Source: Macrotis lagotis
Taxonomy: Eukaryota > Chordata > Mammalia > Peramelemorphia > Peramelidae
DNA: 64,000 nt
Assembly (NCBI RefSeq): GCF_037893015.1
Contig: NC_133666.1
Coordinates: 868,001-932,000 of the forward strand
Direction: 5' to 3'
In this document: piece by piece, positions 11,030 to 21,322 of the stretch
Layout of the letters: every line of letters begins with the position of its first letter
Numbering within the stretch: position 1 is the stretch's first letter
The notes under the pieces: generated by a model
The model's database searches: none
Told to the model about the DNA's origin: nothing
What the model saw: only the letters and a program-made list of their open reading frames with translations
Program-made: the position numbers and the translations under genes

Positions 11030-11260
11030 CGGCTGCAGCCCCCTTGGCCCCCCGCCCCCCCACGTGGGGCGTGCACGCGCCCCGTCCTGGCTGCAGCCCC
11101 CTTGGCCTCCCGCCCCCCACGTTAACCCCGCGCCCCCCCCGGCCCTGCTGCAGCCCCCCCTCGTCCTCCCGCCCCCCACGTTAGCCCCGCGCCCCCCCCC
11201 CGGCCCTGCTGCAGCCCCCCCCTCGTCCTCCCGCCCCCCACGTTAGCCCCGCACGTACCC
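11030..11260. repeat. Second GC-rich minisatellite, ~64 bp unit
   Basis: About four imperfect units, each with a core GGCTGCAGCCCCCTTGGCC or GCCCTGCTGCAGCCCCCC followed by CCGCCCCCCACGTTAGCCCCG. CACGTG/CACGTT E-box-like words recur across 10750-11290. Unit length varies with the C-runs. Confidence 0.85.
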
Positions 11261-11371
11261 CCTCCAGCGCCCCCGGCCCCCGGGCCCCTCCACGCTAACA
11301 CACACCTGACCCGGTCACGCGGACCCCGGCCCCCCAGCGCCCCGCGAACCGGGGCGTCGGGACTCCCTTAC

Positions 11372-11670
11372 CTCTCAGCTGAAAGCCCACTGCAGCCACA
11401 AGGCCCAGAGCCCGACCTGGGCCGGCGACACTCCAGGAGCCCTCTGCCTGCGCCTGCGCCTGCGCGACCGGCGGGGAGCCAGGCCAGGGTCGTGTGTTTG
11501 CGCGCGCAACTGGCTCTCGGGACCCCCGAGGAGCCGCGGCAGCTTCGCCTTCGCGGGGCGTCTGTCTGCGCCTGCGCACGCCGGGGCTCGCGGGGGCGGG
11601 TCTCGGGCGGCCCGGCCCTCCAATGGCGGCTGGCAGCCTTCCCGCCCCTCCCTACCCCCCCCCCCCCCAC
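11372..11670 (-). promoter_or_regulatory. CpG-island promoter and non-coding first exon of the SMC6-like gene
   Basis: A CpG-dense segment with no TATA box. It contains an NRF1-like TGCGCCTGCGCACG (11567-11580), a run of GCCTGCGCCTGCGCCTGCGC (11445-11464), a CCAAT box at 11620 and an overlapping YY1-like ATGGCGGC (11623-11630). These are typical of housekeeping and germline promoters. The predicted first exon runs from somewhere in 11470-11630 to the donor at 11372. The exact start site cannot be set from sequence. The C-rich tract up to 11830 may belong to the same island. Confidence 0.55.
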
Positions 11671-12094
11671 CCCGCCTTGGCAGGCCCAGGGTGGCAAGAG
11701 GGGCTCCAGGGGCCATGGGGGATTGGAAGTCTTGCGCCCCCTGCCCCCCTCCCGCTCCCCTCTTCCCCTCTCCCTCCTCACCCCCCCCTCCCCCTCCTCT
11801 CCCTCCCCTTCTGCCCCCCTTCCCACCGTCCCCCTCGATTACAGACCAGGGTCCGGCTACTCCAGTCTTCTTACTAATTTTAAAGAGTTCATATGTAGGC
11901 ATGACGTAAAATTTCTTGCAGGCAAAATTGCGTAGACAGCCCTGAGCCTAAGGAAAGAGGCAAGCTGAAAGAGTACCAACTCCGGTACAAACTTTGAATC
12001 TTGGGGACCACATTGAGATTGAGAATCATTCTGCCCGAAAAGGACAAGTCCTCTTAGGGTTTTTAGGCAGAGCTGTGACTCAAAGGAATTAGGC
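11671..12094. other. Flank of the CpG island; nothing recognised
   Basis: A pyrimidine-rich tract (CCCCTCCC-type, 11740-11830) falls back to ordinary AT-rich DNA by 11880. I see no gene and no evidence for a plus-strand transcript from the island. Confidence 0.4.
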
Positions 12095-12432
12095 TAATTC
12101 ATATCTGACCACTGGACCCAGGTGCCTCTGCAAGAGAAAGAGAGAATGGTGATTTAGCATAGCCCCCTGCCCCCCACCCAAATGCAGTACATATGCTTCT
12201 GATGACATCAGCGCCCAGTGGTTATGATCTTTCAAAATGAAAGACAGGGGCAGCTAGCTGTCACGGTGGATAGAGCACCAGCCCTAGAGTCAGTAGGACC
12301 CGAATTCAAATCCAGCCTCAGAGGCTTTATAATGACCCAGCTGCAGGACCTCGGACAAGTCACTTAACCCTACTGCCTTGCAAAAGTAAATAAACAAACA
12401 AATAAATACAAGACAACGAGGGACAAACATTA
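12095..12432 (+). mobile_element. 3' half of a long tRNA-type SINE, split by a younger SINE
   Basis: The second domain shared with the copies at 27726, 42444 and 58023 is present (ATCTGACCACTGGACCCAGG, then AAATGCAGTACATATGCTTC). Its 3' end, GAGGGACAAACATT, resumes at about 12416 after an inserted short SINE. The tRNA head is missing. Confidence 0.75.
12247..12410 (+). mobile_element. tRNA-derived SINE nested in the long SINE
   Basis: Sense copy with GTGGATAGAGCACCAGCCCT, TTCAAATCCAGCCTCAGAGG and a CTGCCTTGCAAAAG end, followed by an AAAT/AAAC tail. AAGACA flanks both ends (12241-12246 and 12410-12415). Confidence 0.85.
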
Positions 12433-12868
12433 CCAGGCTGAATGTAGGGTTCAGTGTGGCAGGGGGAAACAAATTGCCCTGACTCAAGATAGCAGGAGGA
12501 CAAGTAAGGGGAAAAAAACGGATAGAAAACTCAAGTACTTTTTACCTTAACTTTGATTTCTGTAAGTTGTGGTCTGTATTTCAGTTTTGACTTTAAGATA
12601 TGGCTAGGTGGGGGGAACTGAAAAAGCAAGGTAAGACTCAGGAGTTTAGACTTTGGGAGGTGAAATCAGAGAAGGGATCTCTCTCAACAAATCCTTTGGA
12701 TTTAGCAACTGATAAAGTTCTGGTCCAAGCAATCCAAAGAGAGCAAGGACTGATGAGGAAAAACTAACTTAAGAAGTCACTTGGCAAAAGGGATTTTTTT
12801 TATTGGGGGGGGGCGGTTACACCAAAGTTAGATTCCTTAAGGTTAAATTTGGCCACAAAGATAAAAAG

Positions 12869-15537
12869 AAGAAAACCAAATTGCTAGTATCATAAATGAA
12901 AAAAGGTGGACTCACCACCAGTGAGGAGGAAATTAAAGTAATAATTGGAAATTATTTGGCCCGTTAGGCCAATAAATTTCTTAATCTAAGTGAAATGGAT
13001 GAATATTTACAAAAATATAAGTTGCCCAGGTTAAATGAAGAAGAGATTAAATACCTGAACAACCCTATCTCAGAAAAAGAAATTCAACAAGCCATTATGG
13101 AACTCCCTAAAAAAAAATCTCCAGGGCCTGATGGATTCACAAGTGAATTCTATCAAACATTTAAGCAACAATTGGTTCCAATCCTATATAAACTCTTTGG
13201 AAAAATAGGGAAAGATGGAACTCTGCCTAACTCTGTCTATGAAACCAATATGGTACTGTTACCTAAACCAGGAAGAGTTTAAAACAGAGAAAGAAAATTA
13301 CAGACCTATTTTCCTGATGAATATAGATGCAAAAATCCTAAATAAAATCTTAGCAAAACAACTACAACAAGTCATCACCAGGATAATACATTACAATCAA
13401 GTAGGATTTATTCCAGGAATGCAGGGTTGGTTCAAAATTAGGAAAACTGTTAGTATACTCAATTATATCAATAACAAACCTATCAGAAACCATATGATCC
13501 TATCAATAGATGCTGAAAAAGCTTTTGACACAATACAGCATCCATTCCTATTTAAAACACTAGAGAGTATAGGAATAAATGGACTGTTCCTTAAAATAAT
13601 TAGCAGTATCTAACTGAAACCATCAACAAGCATTATATTCAATGGGGGAGAGGCTAGAGGCATTCCCAATAAGATCAGGGGTGAAACAAGGGTGCCCATT
13701 ATCACCACTACTATTTAATATTGTATTAGAAATGTTAGCATCAGCAATTAGAGAAGAAAAAGAAATTAAAGCAATTAGAATTGGGAAGGAAGAGACAAAA
13801 CTCTCACTATTGGCAGATGACATGATGGTCTACCTAGAGAATCCCAAGAAATCATCTAAAAAACTACTGGAAACAATTAGCAATTTTAGCAAAGTTGCAG
13901 GTTATAAAATAAACCCCCATAAATCCTCAACTTTCCTATATATGTCTAGCAAGAAACAGCAGGAAGAGCTAGAAAGAGAAATCCCATTCAAAGTAACCTC
14001 AGACAGTGTAAAATACTTGGGAGTCTATTTGCCAGCACAGACTCAGAATCTTTTTGAAAACAATTATAAAACACTTCTCACACAAATTAAATTAGATTTA
14101 AATAACTGGGCAAATATCAACAGCTCATGGATAGGGAGAGCTAATATAATAAAAATGACAATTCTACCAAAACTAAACTACCTGTTTAGTGCCCTACCAA
14201 CCAAAATTCCAAAAAATTACTTTAATGAGTCAGAAAAAATTGTAAGTAAATTCATATGGAGAAATAAAAAGTCAAGAATTGCCAGGAGCTTAATGAAAAA
14301 AAAAAAAGAAAAAATGCAAACGAAGGTGGCTTAGCACTACCCGATTTAAAGTTATATTATAAAGCATCAGTCATCAAAACTGTTTGGAATTGGCTAAGAA
14401 ATAGAGTGGTGGACCAGGGGAATAGACTAGGTGTAAAAGCAGGAGAGGATTATCGTAATCTGCTGTTTGATAAACCCAAAGAGTCCGGCCACTGGGATAA
14501 AAACTCCCTCTTTGATAAAAACTGCTGGGATAATTGGAAGTGAGTATGGAAGAAACTTAGATTAGACCAACACCTCACACCCTTTACCAAGATAAGATCC
14601 AAATGGTTACAGGACTTCGACATAAAAAACAATACTATAAGCAAATTAGAAGATCAAGGACTAGTCTACCTGTCAGATCTATGGAAAGGGGAACAGTTTA
14701 TGACTAAGGAAGAGTTGGAGAACATCACTAAAAACCAATTAGATGATTTCGATTACATTAAATTAAAAACTTTTGCACAGATAAAACCAATGTAACCAAG
14801 ATCAAAAGAAAAGTAGTAAATTGGGAAACAATCTTTACAACTAATGATTCTGACAAAGGACTCATTTCTAAAATATACAGAGAACTGAGTCATAGTTTTA
14901 AAACAAAAAGCCATTCCCCAATTGACAAATGGTCAAAGGATATATTTACAGACGAGGAGATCAAAGCAATCCATAGCCATACGAAAAAAATGCTCGAAAT
15001 CATTAATTATTAGAGAAATGCAGATTAAAGCTTCGCTGAGGTACCACCTCACACCTCTCAGATTGGCCAGTATGACCAGGAAGGATAATGATCATTGTTG
15101 GAAGGGATGTGGGAAATCTGGGACACCATTACACTGTTGGTGGAGCTGTGAACTCATCCAACCCTTCTGGAGAGCTATTTGGAACTATGCCCAAAGGGCA
15201 ACAAAAATCTGCATACCCTTTGACCCAGCAATACCACTACTGGGTCTATACCCAGAAGAGATGAGGAAAAAGGGTAAAAGCATTACTTGTACAAAAATGT
15301 TTATAGCAGCCCTGTTTGTGGTGGCAAAGAATTGGAAATCCAGTAAATGTCCTTCAATTGGGGAATGGTTTAGCAAACTGTGGTCTATGTATGTCATGGG
15401 ATACTATTGTTCTCTATTAGAAACAAAGAGGGACAGGATTTCAGGGAAGCCTGGAGGGATTTGCATGAACTGATGCTGAGCGAGATGAGCAGAACCAGAA
15501 AAACACTGTACACCCTAACAGCAACATGGGGGTGATG
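12869..15537 (+). mobile_element. 5'-truncated L1, ORF2 remnant (left part)
   Basis: Starts directly after the target-site duplication ACAAAGATAAAAAG (12855-12868), whose partner is at 18721-18734. It begins inside ORF2. Broken frames at 12995-13282, 13215-13613, 13642-14334 and 14922-15473 cover the reverse transcriptase domain ([38 protein letters not shown]; the usual FADD is LADD here), the thumb and the C-terminal domain (CCWKGCGKSGTPLHCWWSCE-type region). Frameshifts make it inactive. It is interrupted at 15537 by a gene retrocopy. Confidence 0.95.
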
Positions 15538-16262
15538 GGGGGCCGCGCCTGTGCCCGTCAGCCGGCCCGGCCGGGGAGTCCGCGGGGCAGCAGGCGGGGC
15601 CGGCCCGCCGAGCATCCGGCCCGGCCCGGGCTGTCGGACCGGAGCGACGGCGCAGCCGGCGGCGGTTAGTAGCGGCCGTTGGGGACGTTGAGGGTCCCCG
15701 GGGGCCCCCCGCCCCTCTCCCTCCCCAGCCGGGCTCAGCGGGCCCGGGACGCCCCTCCCCCCGGCAGCACCTCGGGGCGTCAGCCCCCTCGCTTTACCGT
15801 TAGGGAAACTGAGGCTCCGGGGCGAGAAGGGCCTTGCCTAGGGGCCCGGGCTCGGAAGGGGCCCCTCCCCCCCGCATCACTTCCCCCGCCCCGCCTCACC
15901 CTGCGCCGCTGCCCTTTGCCAGCCGTGCCCAGCCTGGAAGTGCACTGGCAGCCGTGCCCAGCCTGGAAGGGCCCTGCATGGAAAGGCCGAGCCACGGCGG
16001 CCTCCGAGGCAAAGGAAGCCGTGAATGGCCCCTCGGGGCGGGCGCCCCGCGCCGGCCTGCGGCTCCGCCTGAGTTTGGGGGTGTTTGTGGCTTTCATTCC
16101 CCCGGAAGCTTTCTCCGTCCTGAAAATGCAAGACCTGCGCCCCGAAACTAGACGGGAGAGGGGCCCGGCGGAAGCGGGCGGCGGGGCGCCGGGCGGAGAG
16201 CCCCCCCGAGAGAGCGTGGGGAAGGACGCGGCCGGCGGCGGGGGCTGTGGCAAAGGCAGAGC

Positions 16263-16371
16263 GGCCGCCGGGGCCGCCGGGGCCGCCGGGGCCGCCGGGG
16301 CCCGGGGCCGCCGGGGCCGCCGGGGCCGCCGGGGCCGCCGGGGCCGCCGGGGCCGCCGGGGCCGCCGGGGA
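16263..16371. repeat. GGGGCCGCC 9-mer array with one short unit
   Basis: About twelve tandem GGGGCCGCC units encode a Gly/Ala-rich run in the N-terminal part of the CLBA1-like reading frame. One unit near 16297-16303 is GGGGCCC, two bases short, and this is where the reading frame changes. Confidence 0.95.
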
Positions 16372-17173
16372 GCCCGGCGCTGGCGACAGCTGCGTGGAGC
16401 ACAACAGCTCCTGGGGGGACTTCGAGGGCTTCAGCGGGGCTTCGGACCAGCCTGACCCTTTCAGCACCCCGGACCTCGCGGAGCGGGGGGCAGCGCCCGG
16501 GACGCGCCAGAGCCCGGACTCCGATGGCTGTGCCCCCGGCGCTCGCGGCTGTCTGCAGCCCCATAGCTTGCCCAGCGTGAAGGAAGCCGCCGCTGCTGCC
16601 CCTGCTGCGGCCAATCTCAGCTATGGGAATATTTTTAAGCTTGTCTTTCAAGAAGTACCAGTACAACAGATGACTGAGGATATTTGCACCTTACACCATT
16701 TTCTAGAAAAACATAATGACGAAAATTCTAGCTGCAAACCCATAAAGAAGCAATTTTGCTCTGAGTCCCAAAAACTTTGGAGGATTCTCCAAGATGAAGA
16801 TGGCACATCTACTTCAAAATGCCTCTGGAGTAAATCTCATTGCCAAGACAATTTCTTACTTGTTCTTGGAATAGACACTGCTCAAAAAGATTTTTCAGGA
16901 GGTAAGAATCAAATTCTGGAAGATTCTAACCTAAAAGAAACAGAAGAGTTAACAGAAGTAAATGGCTTTATTCGTAATAATTGCAGGGCACTAATTCAAA
17001 CCAAGCTCTCTGGATCCTCAGCTCCCCGACACAGCAACCTGTTTATGTACAATTTGTTTTTGAAGAAGACTCCTTCCAGTGGAAATATGCAATCCATAAC
17101 AATTCCAAGAAAGAAAAAACTTTTTACTGCCCGGAATCTAAAAATGAAATTTTTTAATAGTGATGTTTGCTAA

Positions 17174-18317
17174 AGAAAAATACTTTTTATCTTTGAGGAA
17201 AATCTTACTTTTGCTACTGATTTGGTACTGGAAACTGGAAATCAGAGACATCTTTGAGGTGATAAAGTAGAAATTCTCAGCTGTATTTTCCTATGGCTAC
17301 CAGTTTGCATATGAATTAGTCGTAGGTAAAAATCAAGGCTTTTCTTTGAAGAGCTTGCTCTTCATTTTTAAATGTACTATTTTCTGGCCACCCCCAATTT
17401 TGCCACTAGCAAACAAGGCTTCTTCTACAAACTTTGCTTTAGTTTTCTAGTCAATAAATAAATACCCAGGCAAAATCTCGAAAAGGAATGCACTGCCAAT
17501 TTAAAGGTTAGGGATGCCATATATTTAACAAAGTTGCTGGACTCCTGCTCTCAGGTAGCTATTGGAGATGCAGGCTTTGGTAGCCTGCTTCTGGGGCTCA
17601 ATCCGTGGTAGCATTTTGAGATTAAAGATCACAAATGGCTGAGAGATTAAAAAAAGAGTGAGTTCTTCTGATGGCTCCCCAGTGTCTTGATTCATTTGTT
17701 GACCTTTTGTTGATGACTAGTAGGACTGAACATTCTTAGGAAAGGTTCCAGCTGTGACAAGATGTCCCAAAATGTGAATATTTTCAGTGTCAGGCTATTC
17801 TGTATAGTTGCTTTATTTCCAGGTGACATATTATGGCAAACCAGAAATAATGTCCCTGTGGAGATGTCTTTTTAACTGCTATGATGCTTGTTTGGAATAT
17901 GTTAAAATATTGTACATAGTACATTTAAAATATGTTCTAACTAAAAGATGAGAGAAAAACCTAAAGGTATCTCCCCAAAGTATCTTAATCATAACTTCAG
18001 CTGTTTTTTTTCCTAAAAATCTTTACTCTCAAGGGTCTGTCTGGAGACACCTCAAGCTTCTGTTTGGACATAAACTTCAGTGCTGCGTGTTGTGCACTAA
18101 ACCTGGGATAACTTGACATTTTCCTATGTTAACTGCTGACCTTGACAAAGCAGCACTCATGGGCAACAGTTTTATTCCATTTTACACTTTGTTTTATGGA
18201 ACATCCAAATGAAAACTTTCTCCATGTCTCCACTGAAGAATCACCCAGTAAAAATGGCAAGAGCCAACAAGTCCACACTGACTTTTGTAACATTTTATCA
18301 AATAAAGTTCCCTGAAT
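17174..18317 (+). other. 3'UTR of the CLBA1-like retrocopy
   Basis: Unique sequence after the stop codon, with no repeats recognised, ending in AATAAAGTTCCCTGAAT and the poly(A) tail. It is part of the retroposed mRNA. Confidence 0.75.
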
Positions 18318-18330
18318 AAAAAAAAAAAAA
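18301..18330 (+). terminator. Retroposed polyadenylation signal and poly(A) tail
   Basis: AATAAA at 18301-18306, a cleavage point about 11 bases later, and 13 or more A directly before the second target-site repeat. This records the end of the parent transcript. Confidence 0.9.
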
Positions 18331-18345
18331 AACATGGGAGTGATG

Positions 18346-18720
18346 TTCAAGCTTGAAGGACTTGCTCATTCCATCAGCCCAACAATTGGGAACAATTTTG
18401 GGCTGTCTGCAAAGGAGGGTGCCATCTGTATCCAGATAAGGAGCTGTGGAGTTTGAACAAGGACTATTCCCTTTAATTCGAAAAAAAAAACAAAACCCAG
18501 ATGTCTTATTGTTTGATCTGGTTACCTCTGAGAATTCTGTTCTCTTTAAGGATATGATTTCTCTCTCATCACACCCAATTTGGATCAAGGCACAACATGG
18601 AAACAAAGTAAAGACTGACAGAGTGCTATCTGTGGGGTGGGGGGGGGGGGGGAGGGAAGCAAGATTGGGGGAAAATTGTAAAACTCAAATAATACCTTTA
18701 ATAAAAATTTAAAAAAAAAA
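18346..18720 (+). mobile_element. Right part of the interrupted L1 (3'UTR)
   Basis: Continues the L1 3' end (TTCAAGCTTGAAGGACTTGC, GGGAACAATTTTGGGCTGTC) to a G-run of 14 at 18639 and an A-rich end at 18720. The outer target-site duplication ACAAAGATAAAAAG follows at 18721-18734. Confidence 0.92.
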
Positions 18721-18799
18721 ACAAAGATAAAAAGTTTCTACTATAGACATGGAATGCATAATTTACTGTTCACTTTGATTTGCTTGAGCTTGTGTATTA

Positions 18800-19180
18800 T
18801 CCAGGAGAGACTGAAATCAGGTGGGAATCAAAATTGGTGAGTCAGGAGGCAGAATAATGCTGCTCAAGTCTGACATACCAGTAATCCTTTTGCAGAGTCC
18901 GCTGGGTGAAACCAGAACACTTCCGCTGTGCCAGGAACCACAGGGCCAGCTCAAACTGGTTCTTACTGGCCCCACATGGACAGAACTCACATACACATCC
19001 TGGTTCCAGATACTCTACATTCCTCCAATTCTCCTGCCTCCCTTTGTTTTAAAACCCTCTCTAAGCCACTCTCTAAATCCCTTATATTTAGGTGCTTTCT
19101 GGTCTCCATCTGTGTATAATAAATGCTTCCCAGTATTGCAACGAACTGGTTTTTATTCTCTCTGTTCAGGAAGGTGCTGT
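18800..19180 (+). mobile_element. Possible endogenous retrovirus LTR fragment
   Basis: The segment has an LTR-like run: a U3-like unique region, CTTATATTTAGG near 19082, AATAAATGCTTCC near 19118 and a U5-like tail ending before TACCCCCAATTAATT. A splice-donor-like CACAGGTAAGAG lies at 19445. I found no exact TG...CA ends or target-site repeat and no gag, pol or env frame. Confidence 0.3.
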
Positions 19181-20700
19181 ACCCCCAATTAATTATTCTG
19201 CCAATGAACCAAAGGATGTGAGAAGTCGGATTGGATTACAGATCTGGGATGATTGCCCACGAGCACCACAGAGACCCAGGTTAGCCATCAGGAACCCGTT
19301 GGCTTCCAATCTCTCCGGGTGAATGTGGGTATGGCCAGTCCTGTACCCTAAATCCCATTCTGGGCTCCCCTCTCTTTTGCTTGAGTCTGCCTTTGTTGAG
19401 CATGAATTTGGTAAAGACCTCAGGAGGTGACTCATGGGAGCACCCACAGGTAAGAGCTTTCTGTTCCTATGGCTAAAAGTCATTTCTTATGGTCTTTAGT
19501 GCTACGTCTTAAATCTGTAGCCCTAAACGTTTTCTGTCTCTCCCCATGGATACTAACAGCAGCTCTGAGAAACCGGGTTAATCATTGTCCTCCCGCCTAG
19601 ACTGCAGCCTCCTGCATATTTTGGCAATCGGGTCCTGATATCTGTAAGCCTACATCATGGCCCCCAAACCTGCAACTGTGGAACTGATAGGCAGAAATTG
19701 ACCCAAGATGACTCCTGGCACTGTAGGCCAACTTGGGTTCGTTCGTTGGGCGGGGTGGGAGGGTTGGGGGTTGATCAGGATAAAATGAATGACTTTAAGA
19801 AATGCTTTTATGAAGCCAACAAGAAAATGAACAACTGGCTCATCGAAACTATCGAAAGAAGAAACGTGTAGCTTGCCTTTCCTTAAGAAAAGCATAGATG
19901 ATAGAATTATCCTGTCTGTCTGTCATGTTGATTTCTATGTTTGTGGCTTTGTAAAATGTAGGAAAATCTTTGTTTTGCATCATGCTTGTGCTGTTTGTAG
20001 ATTCTGTCATCTTGAAAGATTTAACATGCAGCCAGCCAGAAAAAACTTCAAAGGGCTATAGCCAGTTTAGAACACTGGAAAAGATTAATGAATTCTCTTA
20101 CCTGAAGCAATTGTGCCAGTAAGAAGGCTTTCCCTGTTGGGGGAGAGGGGGTGGTTAGAAAGGGGAAAAAACCGACAAGACATTTTTTTCCCTGTCATCT
20201 CAGCTTTGGCTATGTTGGATTTACAGAAATACCGTCAGATAATCAAAGTTTGTAGAACTGGCTGAAAATAGGTTGGTAAAATCAGAGGTCCGGAGATTAA
20301 GCATTAAGAAGTTTGAAGGTTATCATTTTTAAGAATGCAGGGGAGAATTCCTGGGATTTTGAGCAATTCTAGGAACTCACTCTCTTCTGAAACATCTCAG
20401 TGAGTTTTGGGGTGCCGCTATGTAGAATTTGTTTTAAGGAAAAAGAAGAATTCAATTTTACTAAAGTTAAAAGGCATTAAGTATTTTTTTCCTGAAAATG
20501 GATAGCTTCAATATTCTAGTGCACTGAAAGAAGGCAGCTAGTTTAAAGTTTCAAAAGCTACTTTGAAGAAAGAAATAGTCAAACTGATTAGACAAATGAA
20601 GGGAAATTGATAATAATAAGAAAAACATGCAACGTAAAGTTTCTTAATTAAATGGAATAATAAAATTTGAGAAAAGCAACAGGATTGGAAAGTTGTCTCT
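19181..20700. other. Anonymous DNA, possibly retroviral leader in the left part
   Basis: No recognised gene. A short frame at 19784-19870 (MNDFKKCFYEANKKM...) looks protein-like but has no recognisable family. No SINE or L1 copy was recognised here. Confidence 0.35.
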
Positions 20701-20707
20701 AAGAATT

Positions 20708-20727
20708 ATATATATATACATTATATA

Positions 20728-20760
<33 letters not shown>

Positions 20761-20765
20761 GTATG
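20708..20765. repeat. (AT)n microsatellite
   Basis: Alternating TATATA with a few ATACAT interruptions. Confidence 0.95.
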
Positions 20766-20919
20766 TATATGGTTGGCTTCCAACTTTATCTGTCATGGAC
20801 AGTCAAGTTTTGATTCAAAATTAGATTAAGGATTTTGCGCATAAATTGTATTCAGGATGGAATTATTTTAAAGCATCTTTCTGATACTATTAAAGGCAGG
20901 GGAAGAATTCATTTTACAG

Positions 20920-21313
20920 TGGGAGGGGAAAAAATCCACTCGAGTAATCAAAAGAGAAACTGAGTCAGTACCCTGAGCCAAACACTTTATTAAAGGGGCC
21001 TGGCCCCCTCTGATGAAGCAGACCCCAAATCTTCCTCACAATCTGAGGTCCCAAGTCTTTCCACCACCCTGCTTTTAAAGGCCCCGGTATCCCAAACATG
21101 ATACACTTTCATTGGTTGTCATATGATACATATACCAGAACACTCTAGAATGACCAAAAATAAGTGTCAGCAGGGTTACCAGTTAGGCAAGGTAAAAATA
21201 TCTTCACTGACTAGGTGGTCATAAGATAGATGACCTACTCCCAACCAGAGATAGTACACCTGGCTACTCCTGTGGTTGAGCAAGAGGAGATGGAGCAGTT
21301 CTACATCTGTTCC
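20920..21313 (-). mobile_element. Probable LTR fragment, antisense
   Basis: Read on the minus strand it has promoter-then-polyA order: ACAACCAATGAAAG (CCAAT box), GGCCTTTAAAAGCAGG (TATA-like) and CCCCTTTAATAAAGTG (polyadenylation signal), about 150 bases in all, then a short U5-like segment. The upstream border seems to be cut by the L1 insertion at about 21323. There are no retroviral genes next to it. Confidence 0.5.
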
Positions 21314-21322
21314 AAGAACAAA

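Larger units (their letters stand above)
9914..11371 (-). other. Predicted 5'UTR intron of the SMC6-like gene
   Basis: On the minus strand a strong donor (GCTGAGAG|GTAAGG, exon end at 11372) and an acceptor with pyrimidine-rich lead (CTTCCCTACCCGCAG|GTTTC, exon start at 9913) bracket 1458 bases. Removing them puts the ATG 19 bases inside exon 2. The interval is extremely C-rich on the plus strand and holds two minisatellites. Long open frames here on either strand are by-products of GC content. The splicing is inferred from sequence only. Confidence 0.6.
15538..18330 (+). pseudogene. CLBA1: Processed retrocopy of a clathrin-binding-box gene (CLBA1/aftiphilin family), frameshifted
   Basis: An intronless copy of an mRNA lies between direct repeats AACATGGGGGTGATG (15523-15537) and AACATGGGAGTGATG (18331-18345), with AATAAA at 18301 and a poly(A) tail from 18318. 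The layout is a GC-rich 5'UTR (15538-16125), coding region (16126-17173) and 3'UTR. Coding starts at ATG 16126 (MQDLRPETRRERG) and runs into a GC-rich 9-mer repeat. The rest lies in another frame: WGDFEGF (the aftiphilin-type motif, near 16413), LWRILQDEDGTSTSKCLW, NFLLVLGIDTAQ, ending FFNSDVC. This matches the clathrin-binding-box family, which acts in clathrin-coated vesicle trafficking; the C-terminus fits CLBA1 better than aftiphilin. The two frames differ by a 2 bp deficit at about 16301-16303. The downstream open frame starts only at GTG 16247, and its first ATG is near 16670. Apart from the repeat the copy looks fresh. A sequencing error in the repeat would leave an intact retrogene. 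Confidence 0.8.

Noticed and set aside
9893..11246. Long plus- and minus-strand open frames (up to 312 codons, Pro/Arg/Gly/Ala-rich)
   Set aside because: They lie in the GC-rich minisatellites, are open in several frames at once because stops are AT-rich, and repeat with the DNA unit. No domain or conserved composition was seen.
15679..16614. 258- and 245-codon GC-rich frames on both strands
   Set aside because: The plus-strand frame before ATG 16126 is 5'UTR and after the repeat it runs out of frame into stop. The minus-strand frames are shadows of the GC-rich sequence.
16247..17173. 308-codon frame taken as a complete gene
   Set aside because: Its first codon is GTG, not ATG. The frame is the downstream part of the CLBA1-like coding region shifted by the 2 bp deficit.
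19784..19870. Small protein MNDFKKCFYEANKKM...
   Set aside because: Only about 28 codons, no family recognised and no promoter or splice context.
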